Shown here piece after piece: positions 32,986-45,089 of a stretch of 64,000 nucleotides of DNA. The translations under genes were made by a program, and so were the position numbers. The stretch spans positions 196,501 to 260,500 of the forward strand of contig JAHLKG010000030.1 in NCBI GenBank assembly GCA_025526995.1, in the 5' to 3' direction. The notes beneath the pieces were generated by a model. The model saw only the letters and a program-made list of their open reading frames with translations, was not told where the DNA came from and made no database searches. Origin of the DNA: Powellomyces hirtus. Taxonomy: Eukaryota > Chytridiomycota > Chytridiomycetes > Spizellomycetales > Powellomycetaceae. Numbering within the stretch: the stretch's first letter is position 1; the number at the start of each line of letters is the position of its first letter.

Positions 32986-34443
32986 ATGTCGTCTTCAGCG
33001 GCAAAGAACGCATACTCTGGATTCCACCCGCCATCCACCTCATGGGCGCCAGAGCGCATTTCGCCCAAATCGATCACAGCGAAAGAGTTTTTTACAAAGT
33101 ACATTGCAACTCGCACTCCAGTCATCCTCACACCCTTCGGTGAAACATTGAAATCCAAATGGACCCCGGAGTACTTATCCGCAAAGGCGGGAAACATGAC
33201 AGTGAAAGTCGAGCAGCGGGACACGATAACTGGCGGTTTTGGTTCCGGTGGTGAACGAGTCGAGATGGACTTTGCGACCTTTTTGAAAAAGGTCAGCGGT
33301 GGTGATCTCTACTTGACCACACAATATCGGGAGGCGGAGGTGGCTACTGAGGACGATGAAATACTGTCTGAGGATTATAGCGAGGATGGCAGTCCATTGG
33401 CGGGCTTAGGCATGGCGGACGGCCTGCAGGATTTCGCACCCAACCCGCTCCGCCCGCTGCTGAAGGATATTGCGTTGCGACCGGAGCTGCTTGGTCCGCT
33501 GATCCCGCAGACCATGAACCTGTGGTTAGGCTCTACTAAAAAACCAACGTCATCCGGCTTGCACCATGACTACCAGGACAACTTGTATACACTCTTGGAG
33601 GGGCTTAAGCAGTTCACCGTCTTTTCTCCGAAGGATGCTCAGGCCATGTACACGCACGGCGAGATTCTGCGGGTGGCTCCGAATGGATATGGTACGTGAA
33701 TAAAGCAATCCCAGCATAAGATTAGAGCGCGAGTACTTAAATGTTTAACGTTTCCCTTCTTAACAGTCCACTATACTAAGGGCATCAGAGATGACGGAGC
33801 CGAGATTGCTGATGTGGCGGGATGGAGAGTGTCAGAAGCAGAGCGTGCCGTTGAAGAGGCCGAAGAATCCGGCAAGGGAATGGAAGAAGCGGAGAAGCGT
33901 CTGGAAGAGGCCATGGATGGATTGCTGGCCGCTCGTGGAGAATCTGATGGAGAGGATGATTTCAGCGAGGGCGACGAAGGATTCGGTGACTTTTCAGGAG
34001 AGGAAGACGCCGTTGAAGAAATCGACGACGAAGATGATGAAAACAATCTGACAACTGGCTCGAGAAGAAAGCGGGGGGTATCACCGACCCCACATTCTGC
34101 CAAGAAGACCAAACGAGCTGACGAACAGAAAGCCCCGCCGCCATCATTTTCTCGCATTCCTGTTCCAACGCTACGGTCATCAACTGCGTCTGTAGACTTT
34201 CCGCTCCTCGCAAAAGCCACGAAGATCACATTTGTGGTTCACGCTGGAGAAGCTTTATACCTACCCACGGGATGGTTTCACGAGGTCACGTCTTCCAATA
34301 CAGGTAACAACCTCCCGCATATGGCACTTAACCACTGGCTTGCGCCCCCGACTCGCCCGAATTTCGAAAAATGCTACGAAGATAATTACTGGGAGGATAT
34401 CTGGAAGAGCATGGAAGAAAGTCTGGCGAATTACAAGCCTTAG
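32986..34443 (+). CDS. JmjC/cupin-8 2-oxoglutarate dioxygenase
   Basis: Exons 32986-33691 and 33767-34443; 460 residues. The N-terminal part has the JmjC lead-in (TAKEFFTKYIATRTPVILT). The core carries NLWLGSTKKPTSSGLHHD, YQDNLYTLLEGLKQFTVFSP (HxD iron ligands in HHD) and, after a long insertion, ALYLPTGWFHEVTSS with the distal His, then MALNHWLAPP. Roughly 110 residues between the two halves are acidic and charged (EEAEESGKGMEEAEKR, DDFSEGDEGFGDFSGEED) and include a basic nuclear-like patch (SRRKRGVSP). It belongs with the small JmjC hydroxylases (JMJD7/HSPBAP1/TYW5-type cupin-8) and not with histone demethylases having PHD fingers. Substrate unknown. Confidence 0.88.
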
Positions 34444-34699
34444 TCTGCAGCATCAGTATCTCTTAGATAGGTTATCGATATTAGAGTCTCTCGCCACATA
34501 AGCGACCAGCATCTGTAGTGAATGGTTGAGCGTAATTGCCCATTTGAATTGGCATTGGTATGACCTCCCCGCCTCTGTCTATGAGAAATGCCTCGGCTTT
34601 ACAGTGCTATACAACATGAGAATGGGTGGGAAGCCCACGACGAATAGTCTATCGAACTATTCATTCGGACTTGAAAAGAACCTATACGATGCAAGTAGT

Positions 34700-35773
34700 T
34701 TATACCATCTTGTGCAATCGCTCGGCGATGGCCAGCTGAGTTCTTGTCAGGTTGGCCAAGTACACCACCATGAGCATGTCCTGATAGCAAGAACATATGA
34801 GAATCACGTCCACTCGTTGCAACCATGGCCAGCCAGAACATTACCTGCAAGTGCTCGTTGAACACCCTCTCGAACTCCTTCGGCTCGATAACTGGCACAC
34901 TTTCCACCATATCCATCAGGTATCGACCCAAGACCTTGTTTCCAACTTCCTTTCCACCGGCGACGCTGTCGACGTAGGTCTGAACTCGCTCGACCATCTC
35001 CAGAACCTTCTCAACGGTGTCCTCCAGGGAGTCCATGTCGCTTACGAGCGGGTTGTCGTTGGACTTGGTCATCAGATCCAGAGAGCTCTTTTCGGCGGGC
35101 GAGTACTTTACATTGCATGGTACTTGGATGAACATCTGACCCATGTTCTCAGAGTTGGGGACACCGACGGGAGTGGAAATGAATGTGGAGGCAATCTGCT
35201 GTGCCGGGTTGAGGGACGCGTCGATCAGCAGGTGGACGGGGGTGTGTGGGCTGGTCTCGTTGGCGAAGAATTCGTGGATCCACACGCTGTCCGGGTTCAA
35301 GGTCTGGCCTGTGGCATACCATCCAACAATTGTTTCCCGTGACTGCACACGCTGGTGCAGAGCGTACATTTGCGTGAGGTGGTCGGTGTCAATGACAACC
35401 TGAATTGTCGAAGGCGCCCCGAAGATTAGTTTAAACTCTCAAACTCCGGAAAAGCGTGTTCGCTTTAATCAGGCAGCCGGTGACGCAGAATACAAGGGTA
35501 GTTGGTTACCTGCTGCTCTCCGACTTCGCTCACGCCCAGAGGAAAGCAGTTCCTGATTTCCACTTCAGAACCATCCTCGCTTCTCACACCCAGCAGAGCT
35601 CCAATAACACGGCCCTGGCTTTCCGGACGACGCAAGTAGTGATCCAGCACGGAGAAAAGGACGACGGGGCCAAGGGTGCATGTGAATGATGGGACGGCAG
35701 GGACGGGAGCGGCGGAAGTGGCGGCGGCCGAGCCCGACGGGAAGGACAGGTGCAGGAATGAAGGATTTGTCAT
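34700..35773 (-). CDS. Translation initiation factor eIF3 subunit F
   Basis: Three exons on the minus strand: 35773-35510, 35399-34845 and 34780-34700; 299 residues. The MPN domain starts with VLFSVLDHYLRRPESQGRV, IGALLGVRSEDGSEVEIRNC, then the junction QQVVIDTDHLTQMYALHQRV, ETIVGWYATGQTLNPDSVWI and HTPVHLLIDASL. The C-terminal helices (LDLMTKSNDNPLVSDMDSLE, DMLMVVYLANLTRTQLAIAE) match eIF3f. The JAMM zinc signature (ExnHxHxnD) is absent, as is usual for eIF3f in many lineages. Acts in the eIF3 complex on the 40S ribosome. Housekeeping gene with no unusual context. Confidence 0.93.
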
Positions 35774-36103
35774 TTTGGAGAGGTTGAAAGTTGGGGTCGG
35801 CAGAAGAACGGGGTTCGGAAGATCGGTCGTTGTCGTATGCCGTTTCGTATGTAGCCGGAAGAGGGTAGGATCTCAGATCACAGTCGACTTCTTTTTGTGA
35901 AATTTGCTGAAGACCGCTTGGTTTTCAATTCCTTTCTCGGTTCTTGCTGGCTGCTCGCCGAAGAGCGCTAAGCCACGAAACGCCACATGGACTCACCTGA
36001 GCATCAGCTGACACTAGCCGCGCTCCTTCGGCGCATCTCACACCAGGAGAATCGCCATACACACTTTCTTGGGTAAACAAAAGCAATCCGACGAGCAGCA
36101 ACC
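35774..36103. other. Divergent promoter region
   Basis: 330 bp between the divergent eIF3f and complex I subunit genes. No gene. Contains a CACGTGAAGG-like stretch only within the downstream coding region; I see no clear TATA. Confidence 0.45.
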
Positions 36104-36671
36104 ATGGTCCAATTCTTTTCCAACCTACCAGACGAGGAGCATGTCCCGTACAAATTCATCACTGCCCAACCTCACGTGAAGGACATTGTCCGGTACATGC
36201 GGAATGAAGACTATTATCTGTGGGCCGCCGTCGCAACCGGCTTCCCAGCAGCGCACTGGATTTGGGGTGCGTGTTGCTAGTGGGGGAAGAAGCTAGATGA
36301 GGAGTTGGGGATTTCCGAAGACGCCTTGTCAGCTAGCGGAGATTGACGTTGAGCCATTCTTTTTTGGTCTCTTAGAGCGCACAATCCCGTCATTCCACCC
36401 CCGTGTGATGCCCCGTGTTATGGCCGTACAGATTCCCTTCTTCGCAACTTGCGGTTTTCTCTTCGCTGCCCAGCGCTCTCTATGTACGTTTCGCCCCGCT
36501 TCAAAAAGCTTCGGATGTCGCTGATTTTACGTGCTCTGTACTGACTGACTGGTTTTGGTAGTCCGATTTTGGGGCTGGCGGGAGAACGCTCCCGAAGCAG
36601 CTCGCTGGACCGCTGAAGCTGCCACCCGACCAACACCGGCAAAGAAGGGCTGGCAGGACAACGACTGGTAG
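36104..36671 (+). CDS. NADH:ubiquinone oxidoreductase 21 kDa-type accessory subunit
   Basis: Three exons: 36104-36266, 36376-36483 and 36562-36671; 126 residues, phase 1 at both junctions. It reads PYKFITAQPHVKDIVRYMRN, EDYYLWAAVATGFPAAHWIW, RVMAVQIPFFATCGFLFAAQ then RSLFRFWGWREN. The pattern PHxKDxxRYxRxxDY...FxxRxxxRFWGWxEN with two membrane helices is that of the fungal complex I 21 kDa/NUXM-type subunit. Mitochondrial inner membrane, respiratory complex I assembly or stability. The tail (TPAKKGWQDNDW) is polar. Confidence 0.85.
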
Positions 36672-36890
36672 ATTTAGAATATATACCTCCTACTTTCTTC
36701 TCCGGCCTCCGACACGCCAATGCTTGTGAATAAATCGACATCTACAAATACCCGGTAGCACACGCCAGAGATGGGGAGGGATTTCAACTGAAGAGCGGAT
36801 GCGCATTGGATGAGTCTTTTTGAAAGAACCAATGGAGGAAGAGCTGTGCTATTCGAACTAGATATTTTATACTAAAGGGACACTTCTATT

Positions 36891-39411
36891 TTACTGACTT
36901 GCCGAGCCCTTGGTATCAACAAAGAATTGGAGAACTTCCTGTGATTCGGAAGCCTCTTCATCTACGTCTTCGTGGCCACCTTCGCCTGCATGACCTGTTT
37001 CTGGACCTTCAACAGCATCGGGGCTTGCTTCATCTACCACAACGCAGTCAGCAGCCGAGCTTGTAGCAAACTCGTGGTTGAAATCATTACCTGGAGGCGC
37101 CGTGTCACGAGGCTCCGCCTTTACCGCCATTTCTTCACGAGGCTCCACCTTTACCGCGATTTCTTGTCGATCAACCGATTCCGAGGGTATTTCTTCATCC
37201 TCCATAGAATCTTTGCTGCGCGGAAGTGGAAGGTTAGGCTTTGCCGGCTCTGTTTTCGGGATCTTCGGAGGGGGTGGGGGTGGTGGTGATGGTGGAACCA
37301 GAGCAGGGTCAATCGTTCCTGGGGCCAGACCTCCTGGGTTGATCATGTTTTTCAATCCCAGGAGATCGCATAATGCAACCGTTTGAGGGTTCAGGTATGG
37401 CTTGCCTATATGACCAAATATCAGTATGCAGTCGGCATACGGTGAATGTGATCAAATGGCAAATTTACATACCTGCACGGGTTGGCCTGTATACTTTGGG
37501 ACCTGTTGCACTTGGTACGTGCGCGGGTGCAGTCATCACAAAGTTATCCGGTACTCTGAGGCCGTCCAGTTTGCTGGAGATGTTCTCCTTAACCCACAAT
37601 ACATCCTGCTCTATACGCCTGTATGGCAAAAACAAACAGTGAGTACCCAACTCCAGACGGAATTGGCTCCATTTCTGACTGACCTTGAGATTTCCGAATC
37701 TTCTGGAACTTTTTTCTGGTCGTTCGACAAGCTGAACAAATCATGGGTTGCTCGCATGATTGCCAGCCACTCTTCGTCATAGCTGATGTGTAGCGCCGAG
37801 TCATCCGCTTCCGGGAAATCAATGACCTGACAATAGAAGGCGGTGAGATAATCGTCTCTCGTACATGGTCTGCATCCTGTGTAGAAGGTTACCTGCAGAA
37901 AGTCACGGCCGGGCAGACATTTATCCAATGCCAGGAACTTGGTGATTTGCTCATTTGATTTCTTGGCATCGATCGGCAATCCATTGTGCGATCCTCCATT
38001 CGCGTCTTTGCCGGGATCGGCTTGCGCCAGGTCCGTCTCCATCTGGGCTTCTGCGGCCTTCACCGAATCAAGTTCACCCCCCGCCTCAGGGGTCTTGTCC
38101 GGTTCCGCCAGAGTTTTCGCGGCTCCCGCAGCCGCTTCATCCTCGCTGTCACTGCCAATGTTTATTTCATCCGGGTTCTCCACCTCTGCCGCTACTGGCT
38201 TTCCTGCGCCCAGCAAAGGCTGAGCAGCTTCATGCCTGAAGACCGCGGCGAATTTGACATGAAGATGGGCGGCGAACCAGTATGATGGCCGCAGTCGCTT
38301 CATTAGGAACTCATTCGGGTAACTTCCGAGCGTGTTGGTATTTATCTGTCGATGACGTCAGAAAGATTTATCAAACATAGGACGAGATCAGCTACGGTAA
38401 GCGACTCACCTCTCCAGCTAGAAACGGCTTTGTGTGAACCAATGCGCGGGTGTTCCCGTGCATCGCAATGCCCCGCGGCCAATCATGTGAAACCATGATG
38501 TCGAGAGGTCGGGCAATCTATACAAGGAAATTCTTGAGCAACAAGGAGGCTGTGGGACGATCAACATGCGCGATAGATACCTGAGCTAATCGGTAAACAT
38601 TGAATTTGCGAACATGGTAAACGGATCGTGAATGCGAGTCGTTGAAGGGTTGTCTTTCGAAATACCCTTTAAAGAGACATCAGTCGTCAGCAAGAAAGTA
38701 CAAAAGTGATCGTTTGCCGAATACCAACCAGAATCGTAATCATGCTTCTTATATATCCCAGACAACCCACAAATTCGCAAACCTCCAAATTTAACCACTC
38801 CAGCGAACCCGAGATAGTAGATGTTCGGAGCCACCCATCCTCCATGGTAACTGTGTAAGAGAAAGGGCACAACCATTGTTATAACAATGTGGAACATCCA
38901 TAGCGTCGAGTCGGCAGCCAAGTGTTCACATGAGCAGTCACCCGCAGGCTTTTCCATCGCCCAAATCATATCCCGCTCAAAAAAAAACTTACAGCTCCCA
39001 CAAATAACTCGAAGCTTCATGATTTCCTCCAACAAAGATTGTTGGGATGGGCGCCTTCTTTTCCCCAGTGTAGTACTGATAAAACGTGCCCAACGCCCGA
39101 TACTTGTCGGGGCATGCCAACGACCCAAGATCCGCAGTGTTTCGAATAGACTATGGAAACGCAATTCACAAAGATGCCACCAGAAGATTTGCTTCAGCCC
39201 ATGCCAATAATTCTCGTGCCGAAAGAGAGAGCCTCGGAGTCGTTTGTATGGCCGGGACATAAGAAGGATGTCCGCGCTGCAAACCTACCTGGAAATCTCC
39301 ACAAACCAGGAGTAGATCTACTGTGATTTTCTCCACACGTTGCAGGTTTGCCAGAGAGGCATATATGCGGTCCAGCTCCCCATGGCAGCAACCTTCTATG
39401 GCGATTTTCAT
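36891..39411 (-). CDS. DBR1: Lariat RNA debranching enzyme DBR1
   Basis: Nine exons on the minus strand: 39411-39289, 39150-38993, 38850-38729, 38666-38581, 38517-38410, 38345-37893, 37826-37684, 37618-37473 and 37405-36891; 617 residues, every phase consistent. The metallophosphoesterase core has [17 protein letters not shown] (DBR1-type Cys at the first metal site), [63 protein letters not shown] and [12 protein letters not shown]. The family C-terminal domain follows ([35 protein letters not shown]). The last 150 residues are Pro-, Glu- and Val-rich and variable. It hydrolyses the 2'-5' bond of excised intron lariats, fitting an intron-dense genome. Confidence 0.95.
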
Positions 39412-40044
39412 GGTAGTTTCTTATGGGGTTACTTGATGGAAATCCCGCAATTTCTTGGAATTCCTGTGAGACTTCATAGGCAGGAAGTGCAGGCTGTGCC
39501 ACATGCGCTTGCGTAAGCAACCGAAACCCCCTCGCCTCCGCATCAACAGATCTTCGGATGAGATCTCAAACGTCTCGTTAGACGATGTCCAGATAAGGCT
39601 TTTTTTTCTGATGGCATGAGTGGGGCCTATGCATAAACATGCACAAGTTGCGTTAACAACATGGTCGAGTCCACTTGGTTGTCATTTGCCCTAGAACCGG
39701 ACAAGAACAAGTGCGCTACAACGTCAACAACACCAAATCCCACGAATAAAAATTGGAATAGAACTTATGAAACATTAGCTCTATCAAGGCTTTGACAGAT
39801 GCTCACTGTTCTGAGCCCATTGTCCCTTGAGTTTTAGCCTTTTGAGCTGCCCTTCCGCGAACATTTGGAGAACGACCTTTTCGCATGGTTCTGAGAACGA
39901 ATGTATATTCTAGGCGGTTCCTCAAACCTTTTAGTTAAATGGAATGCCGAGCGACAAGCCTTGTTTTAATGGCGGATTATTTTAACATATCCTAATCACG
40001 AGAACAAGCTGACTATGTAAAAATGCTAAAGTATTGTTATGCTG
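39412..40044. other. Intergenic
   Basis: Upstream of DBR1 and downstream of the L-2-hydroxyglutarate dehydrogenase gene. AT-rich towards 39950-40040. No gene seen. Confidence 0.45.
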
Positions 40045-41581
40045 CTATTGTGACTCAGATTCTACCAACTCCTCCACATACTCCGCAATCGCCAGCGATG
40101 CAGTCAGCCCCGGTGACTCAATCCCCATGAGGTTGACGAACCCCGGATGTTCTTTAGGAATTTCGATTACAAAGTCTTCAAACGGCTGTCCGGGTCCAGA
40201 AAGCTTAGGTCTGAAATGGCCAACATTCATCAAACGCCTTTCAGAGTCAGTTCTGCGACAATCAGTCAATCATACCTCATTCCTGCATAATCAATGCTCA
40301 GCTTCTCCTCGTCAATTCCCTTCAAATAACCCCCAATGGCCCGTACAAAACTCTCTTTCACCGCATCATCCTCCACAATGACCAAGTCTTCCTTGCTTTC
40401 CACATATGTCGCGTCCGGCCCAAATTTGACCTTGCCAGCAAGGTCGACCGTGGCGTGCGTGCCCAGACCTTTCAGGTTTTTCTCCGGGACTGGGTAAATG
40501 AGTCGCTTGACTAACGGCGGATGACCCGTGTACGAGTAGTAAATGCCTTTGCACGGGTATATCTTTCGCGCCAGGGCCGGGTTCAGTGACCCGGCGATTT
40601 CGTCTGCGAATAGACCAGCGCAATTGAAGACCCGTCGGGCTGAAACTGCATCCGCAGAAGTTCCTCCCAATAAAACTTGATAGCCACCGGATCTAAAGCG
40701 TGTGATAACCTCGACAGGAGTTCGGTAGACGATATCAGCTCCTCGTGACAGAATCATAGACTAGAGCAAGAGTGTCAATTGGAATGCCATCAACTGTTGA
40801 CGAATGCGTGCACAGGACAAACCTCCAGTTTGGCCATGAACGCATGCGAGTCTATAATTCCAGTGGAAGGACTTGCCAAAACCGCCGTCGCAATCACATT
40901 GGGTTCCAGCATTGCTGCTTGATCCAGAGGCAGGAACTCTGCCGGAACACCCAATGACGTTGCTCGATCCGTCAAATCATGGAGATATGGAATCTGCTCA
41001 TCACTCGATGCCACAATCCATTTCCCGACTCGCGAATGAGGGATGTTGTGACGCTCGCAAAAAGAGTACAAAAGGCGGTTGCCCCGTATACAAAGACGGG
41101 TTTTTAGAGATTTCGGCGGATAGTAAATCCCAGCTATTTCGATGACATTAGATATGCGTGGATTGAGCCGCAACGCATAGCAGCATTCGCTGTACCGTGA
41201 ATGACCTCTGAGTTCCGTGACGATGTTTCCATGCCGAAAGCCGCATTCCTCTCGATAACGAGCGTTGACGGACACTTTCGACTGAGGCGCTCGGCTATTG
41301 CCAGGCCTTTGCGACCATAGGGCATGCAAGGTTATTATGACGTCCTCGAACGTTTCGACAAGATACTCTTCACATCGTACCGACTACACCTGCACCTGAT
41401 ATGGCAATTGCATCAAACTCACGTGCAAATCATTGCGAAGAGCGCATTCAGACGCAGAGTTCAAAATACCGATAACGACATTCTCAAAGTCCAGTTCGAC
41501 GGCGCCGGTAGAACGCGAATAACAGCGTCGATGCCGCCGGCTCCAACGGTTTACAAAAGCCGATGCTCTTGCTAAATGCAT
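40045..41581 (-). CDS. L-2-hydroxyglutarate dehydrogenase, mitochondrial FAD enzyme
   Basis: Six exons on the minus strand: 41581-41470, 41395-41381, 41306-41196, 41133-40823, 40760-40276 and 40210-40045; 399 residues. The N-terminus ([20 protein letters not shown]) is a basic mitochondrial presequence. The FAD-binding motif [17 protein letters not shown] is assembled from exon 1, a 15-nt microexon (exon 2) and exon 3. Then come [28 protein letters not shown] and [20 protein letters not shown], which are the signature of L2HGDH. The C-terminal substrate domain ([34 protein letters not shown]) is intact. It oxidises L-2-hydroxyglutarate to 2-oxoglutarate, a metabolite-repair reaction. Head-to-head with the CYP40 gene (144 bp). 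Confidence 0.94.
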
Positions 41582-41725
41582 CTAATATCATCCACTGGAG
41601 AGGTTTGCCAGGCGAGCTGCTGAACGCGTGAAGTCTGGAACTTTCTGGAAACACGAGAAATATTTAGCGCATGCCAGCCCGTGCAAATCACTCCAAGATC
41701 ATTTAAACTTTTGTCAAAATCCACA

Positions 41726-43216
41726 ATGTCACAGTAAGCTCAAATCACCAATTTCCGTGTCATACTGTTTAGATTCTCACCAGTATCTTATCCAGCCCTA
41801 GAACTTACTTTGACATCACTATCGGCGGCGCTCCGGCCGGGCGAATTGTGTTCGAGCTCTACAAGGACACTGTCCCCAAGACTGTTGAAAACTTCCGTGC
41901 GCTATGCACGGGCGAAATCACGTCCAAATCCCGGGGGGTGAAGCTGGCATATAAAGGAAGTGCATTTCACCGGGTGATTAAGGGTTTTATGTTGCAAGGG
42001 TAAGGGTTTTCTGAAGTGCGCTGTCAAAGTTCTGTGTCAGTCGGAGCTAAGCAGTGGTTTCTAGAGGTGACTTCACTGCTGGAAACGGGACTGGCGGCGA
42101 GAGTATCTACGGCGAGAAGTTTGAGGATGAGAACTTCACAATGGTTCATGACAAGCCGGGATTGCTGAGTATGGCAAACGCGGGACCAAACACCAACGGC
42201 AGGTACGTTTTGATGGCCTGGGCTTCAACATTCAGGACACGCGGCATTTGCTCATTGACTCTGCTCATTTAGCCAGTTCTTCATCACAACTGTTCCCACA
42301 CCGCATTTGAACGGAAAGCACGTCGTGTTCGGAAAAGTCATCAAGGTAAGCCACAAGGATTTGGGCTCTACAATTTCCCATCGGGAAGCTTCATGCAAAG
42401 CTTTCATGAACCTCAAACTGACCCTTACCAACAGGGCATGAACATTGTCCGCCGCATTGAAAACATCCCCACAACATCCGATCGCCCCAACGAAGAAGTC
42501 GTGATCGCCAGCAGCGGTGAGCTCGCGGAGGGTGAACCAGACGGTGTCGAGCCCGCCGCTGATGGCGACCCATACGAAGAGTACCCCGAAGACATGGGCA
42601 GCGAGATCCCTGCCGACACTCTTTTGGAATACGCCACTAACTTGAAAGCCATGGGAACTGACCGGTTCAAGAAGGGAGAGTTGGCGCCCGCTGCTGAAAA
42701 ATACACGAAAGCGGTGCGGTACCTCCATGCCTTACATCCCAGCCCGGAAGATCTCGAGGAGCTGTCAACAGAGCAGAAGAAGACGTTCTTTAGTCTCAAG
42801 ATTTCATGCTTGCTGAATACTGCGATGGTATTGTGTCTTCGCTTGTGCGTCACTTCTTAGGATCATTTAACTTTATGCTGAACCTTTGTTTCCGCGCTAC
42901 GTTCCAGTGCCACCTTAAGACCTCACAGTGGCGACCGGCAATTGCTGCAGCAACAACTGTTCTAGAACTCGTCCCGACGCTTGAGAAGAACGCGGATTTG
43001 GCCGTGACAGCAGCCGATCGGTGCAAAGCCCTGTTCCGTCGTGGCCAGGCCCTTGGGAAAGTGAATGAACACGACAATGCCCTTGCCGATTTGCACGCGG
43101 CCCACGCCCTCGCCCCGGAAGACAAACTAATCCAGCGCGAGATTGCTGTAGTCCAGAAGGTCGTGAAAGAGAAGCTTGAAAAGGAAAAGAAGGCATACGC
43201 CAAGATGTTTGCATAG
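41726..43216 (+). CDS. Cyclophilin-40 peptidyl-prolyl isomerase (CYP40/Cpr6 type)
   Basis: Six exons: 41726-41733, 41796-41999, 42065-42202, 42273-42345, 42435-42827 and 42908-43216; 374 residues. The first exon encodes only MS plus two bases. The cyclophilin domain shows [46 protein letters not shown]-type active-site context and [15 protein letters not shown], with His where cyclophilin A has Trp, as in Cyp40. A linker leads to three TPR repeats (about residues 215-360: [40 protein letters not shown]), ending in a charged helix ([15 protein letters not shown]). Acts as an Hsp90 co-chaperone. Confidence 0.94.
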
Positions 43217-43401
43217 GCTCATTCGCGTAGATCCGAAAATTTTAGAATATGTTCACAATCATTTTCTGCAACATGCATATGAAGTTCAAGTAGGAAAAGA
43301 ATGTACAGCTACACTAATAGGGGCTACAAAATGCAAAACGGTGGGGAATAACATGAAAACTTGTCTTTGGCCAACTCGGGAACGTTTGTTGATGGTCAAC
43401 G

Positions 43402-44760
43402 TCAATCTATTTGAACGTGAGTTTCGCCATTTGGTGGGATCGTGACCCGCACTACCCGGGCACAAATGGGGCAGGTTCGTCTGCCGTTGATAAGCCACGG
43501 GTCCACACAGACATCATGAAATTGATGATGACATGGGAGTTCCCGCACGCGATCGCCCGGTTCGTAGTCGCAGAGACATAAAGCGCAGACGGTGTGAGAA
43601 GTGGGGCCGTCCCTTGGCAGAGTATCACGGCTTTGTTCGCGCGTGGAGAGATCCACCATAGATGCTGATGAGGTTGCCATGTTTTTGTCTGCCGAATCCT
43701 CCCCGGGATGGGAAAGGCTGGTCGTACTCGAACTTCCCACGTTCATGGTGTGGACCAAAGCGTCTGGTGGCTCTGCGCTCACTCTGGACGTCCGTCTTGG
43801 CCCGCTGCTGAGGTCGCCCATTTCTGGTACAATGAACGTTCGTAATGTGTCGATTTCCGCGCGACTCATTCCATCCATGACCTCCAACCTGACTGCATCC
43901 GTAGTCATCCCCGGCAGCCCTGCCGGCTGCACACGATGGACGTCATGACTCACTGTGTTGAGCCGTTCTCGCCACTGTTCCCGGGTCTCGCCTCTTCTTC
44001 GCCACATATTCGTGTTCAGGGTAAGCCGCGGGCAACCGAGCGGCCAGTTGCTCGTGTCGACGTTGAAACCGGGGAAGAGTTTGCTGGGACAGCATCGGTT
44101 GCTTATGAGGATGGTGGCATAGACGGCGGTGCAAACGCAGTAGAATATTGTGTCGGCGAGCAATTGGTTGACGACTATCCGCACAAGGGGATTGGATTGC
44201 TTGCAGTCTTCGGATGGACGGATGAGCCATGTTCCAAAGATCCAGTTGGCATAGCTAATCAGCCAAGCGCATTAGACCTTGACATTACCCGGGGATGAAA
44301 AATCACAGCCACAACCAAATATAAACATATAAACATACCACAACCAATCCACCCACGCAAATAACCCTATCGTGCAACACAGCGACCAGAATTGAAAGGC
44401 CGGCGATAACCGTGTCGGTGCTTCAGTGTTCTGTCTCGATATTCGGTCGTGCAACTATCGAAGAAGAGTGAGTTCGAGGGCCGACACGTCCTTCACGAGC
44501 TCGCCAAGTCATACCATTTCTATCCGCCATAGACTCGCCGCTCTTGCCAATCGCATTACAGCCGCAACGGTATCCGCAATCACCCAGATCAGAACCCCGG
44601 AGCTGCTTGTGCAAGGGCTGTTCCCACCCCATATCGTTAGAGCCGTGGCATATAAACTGACACAGCCGACATCTCGTACAACGCAGGCAATTGTGAACAG
44701 TGCTGAGGGAGGCGCACTGCGAGGCCTCATTGCCGCCACGGCGACGAGGATGCAGGACAT
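43402..44760 (-). CDS. Membrane RING-H2 E3 ubiquitin ligase-like protein
   Basis: Three exons on the minus strand: 44760-44515, 44454-44339 and 44254-43402; 404 residues. Hydrophobic segments occur in the N-terminal half (SGVLIWVIADTVAAVM, FWSLCCTIGLFAWVDWL, LLADTIFYCVCTAVYATILI), suggesting three or four membrane spans. A soluble region follows, and the RING-H2 finger lies near the C-terminus: CALCLCDYEPGDRVRELPC, HHQFHDVCVDPW, RTCPIC, a complete C3H2C3 set. This layout is common among fungal and plant membrane-anchored E3 ligases that act in ER or endomembrane quality control. A simple family name is not evident. The second intron was set using GTATGT and phase 2. Confidence 0.85.
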
Positions 44761-45089
44761 TGTTGTGATGGTTTAGAAAAAATAATGTGGTCTGCTCTGA
44801 GTACAAAACGAGGCTGAACAAGGGGCATGGATGGATGACCCATGGCCCGTCGCGCAAGCCACGCACCGCGCTTTCACCCCACACGTCTCACTCACAACCT
44901 TGTGGTTCAGTTCAGTTCACTCGGCCTGGCAGACGCAGCTGGCAGTTTCTGATCGACGACGGCTCACTATTCAGGAGTTCATGACAGACATACAATCAAG
45001 ATTACAAAAGGGCACATGTTGGTTGATATCAACTCAATTTAAAAAACGTATATACAGAGCAAAAAACACACTTGGGGAATCGGGGGAAA

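Noticed and set aside
41134..41325. Separate small ORF starting at 41325 in the FAD enzyme gene
   Set aside because: It is exon 3 of the L-2-hydroxyglutarate dehydrogenase reading into an intron; upstream exons complete the Rossmann motif.
43936..44298. 120-codon plus-strand open frame
   Set aside because: Antisense to the membrane RING-H2 gene, which has a complete C3H2C3 finger and consistent splice phases.
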